A stretch of DNA of 44,332 bases from Syntrophaceae bacterium UBA6252 (GTDB taxonomy: Bacteria; Desulfobacterota; Syntrophia; Syntrophales; UBA6807), in NCBI GenBank assembly GCA_002441265.1, contig DJVQ01000038.1:3534-47865 (forward strand). Reading direction: 5' to 3'. Positions 32,192 to 39,319 of this stretch are shown here, one piece after another; positions within the stretch are counted from its first letter, which is position 1, and every line of letters starts with the position of its first letter. The notes under the pieces are model-generated. The model saw only the letters and a list, made by a program, of their open reading frames with translations. It was not told the origin of the DNA and did no database searches. The translations under genes were made by a program, and so were the position numbers.

Positions 32192-33547
32192 ATGAACCTG
32201 AAGGAAGCCTTGGACCGAATCGAAGCGGGGGCGCCCGCGCCCTGCTACCTCGTCCACGGGGACGAGGGGTATCTCGTCCAGGAGGCGTTTCAGCGGATCA
32301 CCGAAGCCCTTCTCCCGGGGCCGGAACGGGCGATGAACCTCGTCCTTCTGGAGGGAGACGTCGCCGACGTTCCCGCCGTCTGCCAGGCCCTTCTTTCCGT
32401 TCCCCTTTTCCCGGGACGGAAGGTGATCGCCGTGAGAAACACCGTCCTCTTTCACTCGAGGACGACCATGCCGAATCTTGTCCGGGAAATGCAGGAACAG
32501 GTCGAGGGCGGGAAGGATCTTTCCCGGGCCCTGCGGATGTTTTCCACCTTTCTCGGGATGGCCCGGTGGTCCCTGGAGGACCTTCAGGACGAAGGCTGGC
32601 GGCGCATTTCCCCGGAGGAATGGCGGAAGACCGCCGGCGTCGACGATCCCGGGTCCGTGGAGAAATGGCTCGTCCCGATCCTGGAGCACGCAAAGGCCTG
32701 CGGCTGGGAGGGAAAGGCCGGAAAAGGCGCCGAAGGAAGGCTGGAGCAGATTCTCGAACGGGGCCTGCCGGAGGGCCACATCCTCGTCCTGTCGGCCCTG
32801 TCGGTGGACCGGAGGAAACGGCTCTACCAGCTCATGGCGGAGCGTGGGGTCGTGCTGGCCTTCGACAGGGAGAAGGGGGAGGCGCGGGTCAGGGAACAGT
32901 TCCGCAGGGTGGCCCTGGATTTCGTGAGGAGCCGGGGAAAGGAGATCACCGCCGACGCCGTCGATCTCCTGGGGGAGCGGACGGGCTGGGGGCTGGCCCC
33001 GGGAACGGCCGTCCTGGAAAGCCTCCTGTCCTTTGCGGGGGAGAAAAGAAGAATCGATGTCGGGGACGTGGAGTCCCTCGCCGCGGAAACCAGGGAATAC
33101 ACCGTCTTCGATCTCACCGGGGCCCTGGCGGCGCGGGAGGCGTCCCGGGCGCTGAAGGCGCTCCATTCACTCCTGCGGAGGGGGGAGCCCCCCCTCATGG
33201 TGTTCGCCATGATCGCCCGGGAGATCCGCCACATCCTCCACGCCCGGATTCTCCTGGACAGGGACATGGCGGGCCCCTTCAGGGGCAACATGGACTACGG
33301 GGCCTTTCAGCGGGCCGTCTATCCCGTCCTCAAGGGCCTTGGGGAAAAGAGGGGAAAAAACGAGAGGGGCATCCTCGGGCAGCACCCGTACGTCGTCTAC
33401 CAGGCCCTGAAGCAGGCGGACCTCTTCACCCGCGACGAGGCGTTCGGTTTCTTCGACCGCCTCGTCCGCCTGGACCTGGAGATGAAAACCACGGGGAGGG
33501 ACCCGGCCCTTCTCCTGGAACGGTATCTCCTGGACGTCTGCCGGTAA
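32192..33547 (+). CDS. holA: DNA polymerase III delta subunit
   Basis: HolA opens the beta sliding clamp within the clamp loader. The 451-residue protein is about 100 residues longer than typical. The N-terminal AAA-like domain starts with APCYLVHGDEGYLVQEAF; the conserved PLFPGRKVIAVRN follows. An extra segment of about 75 residues (within 90-185) then precedes the expected strand HILVLSALSVDRRKRLYQLM. The middle lid domain and the C-terminal collar domain (FDLTGALAAREASRALKAL to the end, PYVVYQALKQADLF) fit the family. No strong ribosome binding site precedes ATG 32192, and the leader is derived from repeat sequence. The stop is six bases from the converging asd stop. Confidence 0.88.
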   Translation: MNLKEALDRIEAGAPAPCYLVHGDEGYLVQEAFQRITEALLPGPERAMNLVLLEGDVADVPAVCQALLSVPLFPGRKVIAVRNTVLFHSRTTMPNLVREMQEQVEGGKDLSRALRMFSTFLGMARWSLEDLQDEGWRRISPEEWRKTAGVDDPGSVEKWLVPILEHAKACGWEGKAGKGAEGRLEQILERGLPEGHILVLSALSVDRRKRLYQLMAERGVVLAFDREKGEARVREQFRRVALDFVRSRGKEITADAVDLLGERTGWGLAPGTAVLESLLSFAGEKRRIDVGDVESLAAETREYTVFDLTGALAAREASRALKALHSLLRRGEPPLMVFAMIAREIRHILHARILLDRDMAGPFRGNMDYGAFQRAVYPVLKGLGEKRGKNERGILGQHPYVVYQALKQADLFTRDEAFGFFDRLVRLDLEMKTTGRDPALLLERYLLDVCR

Positions 33548-33553
33548 GGGGGA

Positions 33554-34657
33554 TCAGCCCAGATGCTCCAGGAGGATCCGGAGCATCCGCCGGAGCGGTT
33601 CCGCCGCCCCCCACAGGAGCTGGTCGCCCACGGTGAACGCGCCGAGGAACCGGGGGCCCATCTTCAGCTTGTGAAGCCTTCCCACGGGAACGGAAAGGGT
33701 CCCCGAAACGGCCGTCGGGGTGAGGCCCGCCACCGTCGCGCCCCGGTCGTTGGGCACGAGTTTCACCCACTCGTTGTCCCCCGCGATGAGGGATTCCAGG
33801 TCGGCCAGCGGGACGTCCTTCTTCAGCTTGATCGTGAGTCCCTGGCTGTGGCAGCGCATGGCCCCCACCCGGACGCAAAGCCCGTCCACGGGAATGGGCC
33901 TCGCGGTGCCCAGGATCTTGTTCGTTTCCGCGTATCCCTTCCATTCCTCCCGGGTCTGGCCGTCCTCGACGGCCCGGTCGATCCAGGGGATGAGGCTCGC
34001 CGCGAGGGGCGCGCCGAAGAACTTGTCCGGCAGGTCCCCGCCGCGCATCTCCCCGATCAGGATTTTCTCGATTTCCAGCGCCGTGGCGGCGGGATTGTCC
34101 AGCTCCTTCTTCACCGCGAAGCCGAGGGCCTGCATCTGGGCCGCCAGCTCCCTCATGTGGTTCGCCCCCGCGCCGGACGCGGCCTGGTAGGTCATGCTGG
34201 AAATCCACTCCACGAGCTTCGCCCGGAACAGCCCCGAGAGGGCCATGAGCATGAGGCTCACGGTGCAGTTCCCGCCTGCGAAGACGCGGATGCCCCGGGT
34301 AAGCCCCTTCCGGATGACCGGAAGGTTGACGGGATCGAGGATGATCAGGGCGTCGTCGTTCATCCGGAGGGCCGAAGCGGCGTCGATCCAGTAGCCGTTC
34401 CACCCGGACCGTTTCAGCCTGGGATACACGTCGTTCGTGTAATCCCCGCCCTGGCAGGTGACAAGGATCTCGAAGCCGGCCAGCTTCTTCACGTCCGTGG
34501 CGTCGAGAAGCGGCGCGCCGTCCGGACCGGGCTTTCCCACCTGGGACGTGGTGAAGTACACCGGTTCGAAGAAACCAAAATCCCCTTCCTCGGCCATCCG
34601 TTCCATGAGAACGGAACCGACCATCCCGCGCCACCCGATGATGCCCACTCTCCTCAT
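33554..34657 (-). CDS. asd: Aspartate-semialdehyde dehydrogenase
   Basis: Asd reduces aspartyl phosphate to aspartate semialdehyde, the branch point to lysine/diaminopimelate, threonine and methionine. Starting at ATG 34657 the protein is 367 residues, the same length as Escherichia coli Asd, and it is of that proteobacterial subtype. It begins MRRVGIIGWRGMVGSVLMERM, carries the active-site cysteine C131 in FAGGNCTVSLMLMAL and the histidine region VGAMRCHSQGLTIKL. The upstream open frame to 34726 is not used because it lacks family similarity. In this window it may also feed the DUF39 homocysteine route. Its end faces holA across six bases with no terminator. Confidence 0.95.
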   Translation of the reverse strand: MRRVGIIGWRGMVGSVLMERMAEEGDFGFFEPVYFTTSQVGKPGPDGAPLLDATDVKKLAGFEILVTCQGGDYTNDVYPRLKRSGWNGYWIDAASALRMNDDALIILDPVNLPVIRKGLTRGIRVFAGGNCTVSLMLMALSGLFRAKLVEWISSMTYQAASGAGANHMRELAAQMQALGFAVKKELDNPAATALEIEKILIGEMRGGDLPDKFFGAPLAASLIPWIDRAVEDGQTREEWKGYAETNKILGTARPIPVDGLCVRVGAMRCHSQGLTIKLKKDVPLADLESLIAGDNEWVKLVPNDRGATVAGLTPTAVSGTLSVPVGRLHKLKMGPRFLGAFTVGDQLLWGAAEPLRRMLRILLEHLG

Positions 34658-34768
34658 TTTTTTCCCCGCTTTCTCCCGCCGGAAACGGCAGGCTGTCATG
34701 TTGGCGAAGAAGTATAGAAAAAGCACAATACCCCGTCAATGAAAAAAACCGGGAGGCTCACGGAAAAA

Positions 34769-34843
34769 CCAGGGACACTTCTGAACCGGAAAAACTAGGG
34801 ACACTTCCCGCATTTTTCTTGAGAAAAATACGGGAAGTGTCCC
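34769..34843. repeat. Palindromic repeat built on AGGGACACTTC
   Basis: AGGGACACTTC occurs near 34770 and again at 34797, where GGGACACTTCCCGCATTTTTC in two overlapping pieces (34798-34818) pairs with 34823-34843 in 20 of 21 positions over a TTGA loop. On the - strand the hairpin is followed by TAGTTTTT, so it can terminate transcription from the DUF6125-like gene before asd. Similar GGGACACTT palindromes are, to my recollection, scattered in deltaproteobacterial genomes. Confidence 0.8.
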
Positions 34844-34852
34844 CGTTTTCCC

Positions 34853-35365
34853 CTATTCCCCGAGCCTGAACCGCCACTGGCAGTAAAGGTCGTCGGGGTG
34901 GGGACCGGGGGGTGCGAAGTCGCAGGCCACCCGGATCCGTTCGTCGATGACCCCTGCGAAGCTCTCGAATTCCCTGCGGTGCATGTCCCCGCAGTCGTAC
35001 TCGGGAAGTCCCCTTTTCTTCCGGGCCTCCTGGGTGGCGCATCGGGGCACCCGGAGAACCACTTCGTCCCCCTTCTCCTCGATCTCGTACCCGATGAGGA
35101 TGGTCCAAGGGAAATAGCGAAGGGCCTTCACGAACCCCCCGAGGCCCTTTTCCCGGATGCCGAACCGGCCGATCAGGTCTTTCGCCGCCATGGCCGGGAT
35201 CCGCCCCCACACCCGGCGGTTGATCTCCTCCGCCGTCTTCTGGTCGAACATTTCGGCGATCTCCAGAAACCAGAAGGCGTCCATGACCCGATAGTGCCAC
35301 AGAAGAAACGCGATGTATTGTTCCAGTTCCTCCCTGCCCATGTCCCGGAATACGGATCGATCCAC
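34853..35365 (-). CDS. Uncharacterised cytosolic protein, DUF6125-like
   Basis: A 170-residue soluble protein without signal peptide or membrane segment. The N-terminal half is helical (EELEQYIAFLLWHYRVMDAF, FLEIAEMFDQKTAEEINRRV). The second half is mixed, with GYEIEEKGDEVVLRVPRCATQEARKKRG, then PEYDCGDMHRREFESF and a tail rich in aromatic residues. Cysteines in PRCATQ, YDCGDMH, VACDF and LYCQW could bind metal. It resembles proteins annotated as DUF6125, sometimes called L-2-amino-thiazoline-4-carboxylic acid hydrolase-like; this is recollection of a family pattern and no function is claimed. It is a single gene, separated from asd by a palindromic terminator-like repeat. Confidence 0.6.
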   Translation of the reverse strand: MDRSVFRDMGREELEQYIAFLLWHYRVMDAFWFLEIAEMFDQKTAEEINRRVWGRIPAMAAKDLIGRFGIREKGLGGFVKALRYFPWTILIGYEIEEKGDEVVLRVPRCATQEARKKRGLPEYDCGDMHRREFESFAGVIDERIRVACDFAPPGPHPDDLYCQWRFRLGE

Positions 35366-35541
35366 GGCGTTTTCGTCCTCCCCGAAAGATCTGCCGATGC
35401 ATCATACAGAATCGGGACGCCCTTCTCAAGGGGCGCCGCCGCCGTCCCGTTTTTTCTCCCCGTCCCGTTGCGGAAAACGGGAATCCCTGGTACGAAAACA
35501 GGGGAAAACGCCTTTCAAATGCGAACGGGGAGGAACCGGGC

Positions 35542-37119
35542 ATGGGAAAACGACTCTTTTTGGGAATGGCGGTGCTCGCGGCCTTCATCGCCGCCGCCGG
35601 CGCCCGCGCGGAAAGCGGAAGCGCCGCTCCGGCGGAAACGGCCTTTCCGGCGACCGAACACGCCGTCCGCGTGGACGGCAAAACCCTGGCCTACGCCGCC
35701 TCGGCGGGGCTTCTCACCGTTCCCGATCCGGCGACGGGGAAAGCGGGCGCGGAGATCTTCTTCGTCTATTACAGGAAAAAGGACCTCCGGGAGGGGGAAA
35801 TCCGCCCCCTGACCTTCGCCTTCAACGGCGGGCCGGGAGCGGCCTCCATGTACCTGCACCTGGCGGCCCTGGGTCCGAAGACGATCCGCCGGAGCGACGA
35901 CGGAACGGTCCTTCTCCCGCCCCCTTACGGCGTCGTGGAGAACCCGAACACCCTCCTCGATCTCACGGACCTCGTCTTCATCGATCCCGTCGGGACCGGC
36001 TACAGCCGGGCCCTCGGCGACGTCGATCCCCGGAAGTTCTGGGGCGTCCGGGAGGACCTCCGGTCCATGTCCGACTTCATCTTTCAGTTCCTGACGGTCA
36101 TGGACCGCCTCCATTCCCCCGTCTTCATCGCCGGGGAAAGCTACGGGGGGGTCCGGGGCGCGGGGCTGGCCAGGGTCCTTCAGGATGCCGGGATCTATCC
36201 CGTCGGGCTCGTCTTCATCTCCCCCGCCCTGGATCTGCAGAACATCCAGTGGTCTTCCATGGGGGACCGGGCCATGGTCCTTTCCCTGCCCTCCTACGCC
36301 GCCGCCGCCTGGTACCATAAAAAGATCGCCCCCCGCCTTCGGGGGGATCTGGACAAGGCCCTGGAAGAGGTCCGGGAGTGGTCCGCGAGCGGTCTCCTTC
36401 CCCTGTTCTGGAAGGGGGACGCCCTTTCGGAGGGGGATCGGGGGGAGGCGGCGAAACGGCTCTCCGACTACACGGGGATCGACCCCCGGTGGATCCTGGA
36501 CAGGAATCTGCGGATCCGCGAGCGGGAATTCGCCGGACAGCTCCTGAAAGGGGAAGGCCGGTCCATCAGCGTCTACGATTCCCGGGTGACCGCCCTCGGA
36601 CCGTACACGGGCGACGACAACGACCAGGGGTCCTTCCTCCTCGCCGGTCCCCTGAAGACGGCCATGACCGCCTATCTCAGGGATGAGCTGGGTTTCCGGA
36701 CCGACCGCCGGTACCTGAGCGGCAATCCCGAGGTCTATCTGAAGTGGAACTGGGAGACGGGCCGGGCCGCCCCGGTGAATCCCGACTCGATCAACACGGG
36801 CTATCCAGACATCAGCGGCGATTTCGCCCAGGCCATGAACCGGTGCGGTTTCCTGAAGGTGTTCATCGGAAGCGGCGTTTTCGACCTGGAAGTGCCGTAC
36901 GACTCGGTCGCGTACACGATCCGGCACCTCGACGTCCCTCCGGAGAGAAGGGGGAACATCTCCATGAAGCTGTACCCCGGGGGGCACATGTATTACGCCA
37001 ATCCCGAGGCGCACCGGAAATTCAAGGAGGATCTCCGGGCGTTCTACCGCCGGGTTCTCGAGGAACTGGAAATCGGGGCGGGTGCGGGAAAACAGGGCCG
37101 TTCCGGGAGCCGTCCATGA
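35542..37119 (+). CDS. Secreted S10 family serine carboxypeptidase
   Basis: S10 peptidases remove C-terminal residues and work at acidic pH; they are common in eukaryotes and scattered in bacteria. The 525-residue protein has a signal peptide (residues 1-23, hydrophobic LFLGMAVLAAFIAAAGARA) so it is exported. The oxyanion-hole block FAFNGGPGAASMYLHL, the conserved IDPVGTGYS, the nucleophile S200 in AGESYGG, D448 in GSGVFDLEVPY and H482 in YPGGHMYY form a full catalytic triad. The gene diverges from the DUF6125-like gene across 176 bases. A transglutaminase-like gene follows after 37 bases. Its natural substrates are unknown; nutrient peptide processing is the likely role. Confidence 0.88.
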   Translation: MGKRLFLGMAVLAAFIAAAGARAESGSAAPAETAFPATEHAVRVDGKTLAYAASAGLLTVPDPATGKAGAEIFFVYYRKKDLREGEIRPLTFAFNGGPGAASMYLHLAALGPKTIRRSDDGTVLLPPPYGVVENPNTLLDLTDLVFIDPVGTGYSRALGDVDPRKFWGVREDLRSMSDFIFQFLTVMDRLHSPVFIAGESYGGVRGAGLARVLQDAGIYPVGLVFISPALDLQNIQWSSMGDRAMVLSLPSYAAAAWYHKKIAPRLRGDLDKALEEVREWSASGLLPLFWKGDALSEGDRGEAAKRLSDYTGIDPRWILDRNLRIREREFAGQLLKGEGRSISVYDSRVTALGPYTGDDNDQGSFLLAGPLKTAMTAYLRDELGFRTDRRYLSGNPEVYLKWNWETGRAAPVNPDSINTGYPDISGDFAQAMNRCGFLKVFIGSGVFDLEVPYDSVAYTIRHLDVPPERRGNISMKLYPGGHMYYANPEAHRKFKEDLRAFYRRVLEELEIGAGAGKQGRSGSRP

Positions 37120-37156
37120 CCGGGCGGCTTCCCCCGCGGCGGAAGGGAGCGTTTCG

Positions 37157-37798
37157 ATGACCGGCGGGCGGGAACCCTGGCATCCCGGGGAACAGGCCGT
37201 TCTCGACCGGTTGGCCGACCCTTCCCGGATCCAGGCGTTTCTGAACGGGATCCCGTACAGCACCGATCCCGTGTACCGGTCGCCCCGGAGCGTTCTCCGG
37301 GACCGGAAGGCCCACTGTCTCGACGGCGCCCTGTTCGCCGCCGCGGCCCTCCGCAGGATCGGCCACGACCCGGTCCTCGTCGATCTCCGGGCGGAAAACG
37401 ACGACGACCACGTGATCGCCCTATACCGGGTCGACGGCCGGCTGGGGGCCGTCGCCACGTCCAACTTCGTCCATCTACGGTTCCGGGAGCCGGTCTTCCG
37501 CTCCGTCCGGGAACTCGCCCTGTCCTATTTCGAGTTTTATTACAACCTCGACGGGGAGAAGACCCTCCGGTCCTGGTCCGCGCCCCTGGATCTCCGGCGG
37601 TTCGATTCCCTTGGCTGGATGGTGGAGGACGAGGGACTGGGAGAGATCGCCGCGGCCCTGGACCGGGTGCGGCATTACCCCCTTCTTTCCCGGGAGGCGG
37701 TTTCCCGTCTCTCGCCCGTGGACGGCAGGACCCTCCGGTCCGGCATGACCGGGACGATCGAGGCGGGCCTGTACCGGCCGAAGCGCCGGGGGGGCTGA
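37157..37798 (+). CDS. Transglutaminase-like cysteine protein
   Basis: A 213-residue soluble protein with a transglutaminase/peptidase core. It has the cysteine helix RKAHCLDGALFAAAALRRIG (C54), the histidine strand DDDHVIALYRVDG (H85) and, after the next strand, an asparagine (N103 in ATSNF) where many relatives have aspartate. No signal peptide is seen. The C-terminal half after about residue 115 is family-specific (ALSYFEFYYNLDGEKTLRSW). ATG 37157 follows the ribosome binding site GGAAGGGAG. It lies 37 bases after the S10 peptidase gene and converges with rimO across eight bases. Function unknown; a peptidase, amidase or cross-linking role are all possible. Confidence 0.7.
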   Translation: MTGGREPWHPGEQAVLDRLADPSRIQAFLNGIPYSTDPVYRSPRSVLRDRKAHCLDGALFAAAALRRIGHDPVLVDLRAENDDDHVIALYRVDGRLGAVATSNFVHLRFREPVFRSVRELALSYFEFYYNLDGEKTLRSWSAPLDLRRFDSLGWMVEDEGLGEIAAALDRVRHYPLLSREAVSRLSPVDGRTLRSGMTGTIEAGLYRPKRRGG

Positions 37799-37806
37799 AG
37801 GGTCCC

Positions 37807-39147
37807 TCAGCGCGGGAGCTCCTCTCCGAACAGGTCGTAGTCGCCGGCATCGACGATCCGGCAGGCGACGAAATCCCCGGGGCGGGCGTCCGTCGCCCGG
37901 ACGTAGGTGACGCCGTCGATTTCCGGGGCCTGCCGCCGGGCCCTCCCGACGAAGGGGTAGTCCGGGGAGGCGGAGGGCCCCTCGACGAGGACCTCCTGGA
38001 CGGTCCCCACGAGGGCGCCGTTGATCTCCCGGGAGACCGCCGCCTGGGCCTCCATGATCCGGTCCCGCCGCCTTTCCCTCACGTCCCGCCGCACCCGCCC
38101 GGGGAGCTTCTCCGCCGGCGTGCCCTCCTCCGCCGACCAGGTGAACGCCCCGAGGTGGTCGAACCGCGCTTCCCGGACGAACCGCAGCAGCTTTCCGAAC
38201 TTCTCTTTCGTCTCGCCGGGGAACCCCGTGATGAGGGAGGTCCGGAGCGCCACGTCCGGGACGATCCTGCGGGCCGTTTCGATCGTTTCCCGGAGATCTC
38301 TTTCCGAGCCCGGCCGGTTCATGGCCTTCAGGAGATCCCCGTCGACGTGCTGGATCGGCATGTCGATGTAGTTCACGATGGACCCTTCTGCCGCCATGAC
38401 TTCCAGGAATTCCCGGCCGATCCGCGCGGGATGGGTGTACAGGACCCGGATCCAGCGGAACGCGCCGATCCCGGCGAGGTCCTTCAGGAGACGGTGAAGC
38501 GCCGGCCTGCCGAAAAGGTCCCTCCCCCAGGCCGTCGTCTCCTGTGCGGTGACGACGACTTCCCGGACCCCCGCCCGGGCGAGGGCCTCCGCCTCCCGGA
38601 TCACGTCTCCGGCGGGACGGCTCCGGAAGGGGCCCCGGATGGAGGGGATGACGCAGTAGGAACAGCGGTTCGAGCATCCTTCGGCGATTTTCAGGTAGGC
38701 CGTGTGCCGCGGTTCCGTGAGCCTCCGCTCGTGGGAGGAATCCATCAGGAAGGAGGGGGGGCGGACGAAATTCTTCCCGGCCGGGGCACGGCCGTCCAGG
38801 AGGGCCCGGACCAGGGGGGGGAGGTCTTCCGGCGCCGTTGTGCCGAAGAAGGCGTCCACTTCCGGCAGGAGGGGCACCAGTTCCTCTCCGTAGCGCTGGG
38901 GGAGGCAGCCCGCGACGACAAGGAAGGGCCCGCCCTTCCTTGTCGTCCATTGCCCCGCCCGGAGGATTTCGTCGACCGACTCCTCCCTGGCGGCTTCGAT
39001 GAAGGCGCAGGTGTTGACGATGACGAGGTCCGCCTTCCGGGGAACGGCGGCATTTTTCAGTCCCGCCTTTTCCAGCCCCGCGGCGATGACTTCCGAGTCC
39101 ACGAGGTTCTTGGGGCACCCCAGGCTCACGATGTGGTAGGTTTTCAT
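37807..39147 (-). CDS. rimO: Ribosomal protein S12 methylthiotransferase
   Basis: RimO is a radical-SAM enzyme that adds a methylthio group to an aspartate of ribosomal protein S12. The 446-residue protein shows three cysteines for the auxiliary cluster (C11 in SLGCPKN, C47 in NTCAF and C81 in AGCLP), the radical-SAM motif C158-SNR-C162-SY-C165, and a C-terminal TRAM domain (GTVQEVLVEGPSASPDY to DFVACRIVDAGDYDLFGE). The SLGCPKN start and YIDMPIQHVDGDLLKAMNR block mark RimO rather than MiaB. It lies downstream of ftsK, separated from it by repeat copy B, which occupies its leader. Confidence 0.95.
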   Translation of the reverse strand: MKTYHIVSLGCPKNLVDSEVIAAGLEKAGLKNAAVPRKADLVIVNTCAFIEAAREESVDEILRAGQWTTRKGGPFLVVAGCLPQRYGEELVPLLPEVDAFFGTTAPEDLPPLVRALLDGRAPAGKNFVRPPSFLMDSSHERRLTEPRHTAYLKIAEGCSNRCSYCVIPSIRGPFRSRPAGDVIREAEALARAGVREVVVTAQETTAWGRDLFGRPALHRLLKDLAGIGAFRWIRVLYTHPARIGREFLEVMAAEGSIVNYIDMPIQHVDGDLLKAMNRPGSERDLRETIETARRIVPDVALRTSLITGFPGETKEKFGKLLRFVREARFDHLGAFTWSAEEGTPAEKLPGRVRRDVRERRRDRIMEAQAAVSREINGALVGTVQEVLVEGPSASPDYPFVGRARRQAPEIDGVTYVRATDARPGDFVACRIVDAGDYDLFGEELPR

Positions 39148-39196
39148 GGATTCGTCCGGGCGAACTCGTAAGAAATCAAAAAAAAGTTCTTTTCAG

Positions 39197-39319
39197 ACGG
39201 CAAGGTAAAAAGCTCCAGAGGCAAGGCACCCGGGTCCCGATGACCGAGGCGTACTTCCGGTACGCCGCAGGGAGGAGGGATGAGTGGCAACGCAGCATAT
39301 GGACTTTTTACGAAGCCGT
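39197..39319 (-). repeat. Dispersed 124-bp inverted-repeat element, copy B (inverted)
   Basis: Read on the - strand it begins ACGGCTTCGTAAAAAGTCC, continues ATATGCTGCGTTGCCA, has the central hairpin GGCGTAC-CGGAA-GTACGCC and ends in CCTTGCCTCTGGAGCTTTTT and ACCTTGCCGT. By eye it is about 85 percent identical to copy A. Its first base is part of the ftsK TGA stop codon, and its other end lies in the leader of rimO. Confidence 0.85.

Noticed and set aside
33548..33553. Missing terminator between converging holA and asd as a sign of a broken gene
   Set aside because: Both genes have complete conserved C termini; tight convergent ends also occur at 37798/37807 and are ordinary in compact genomes.
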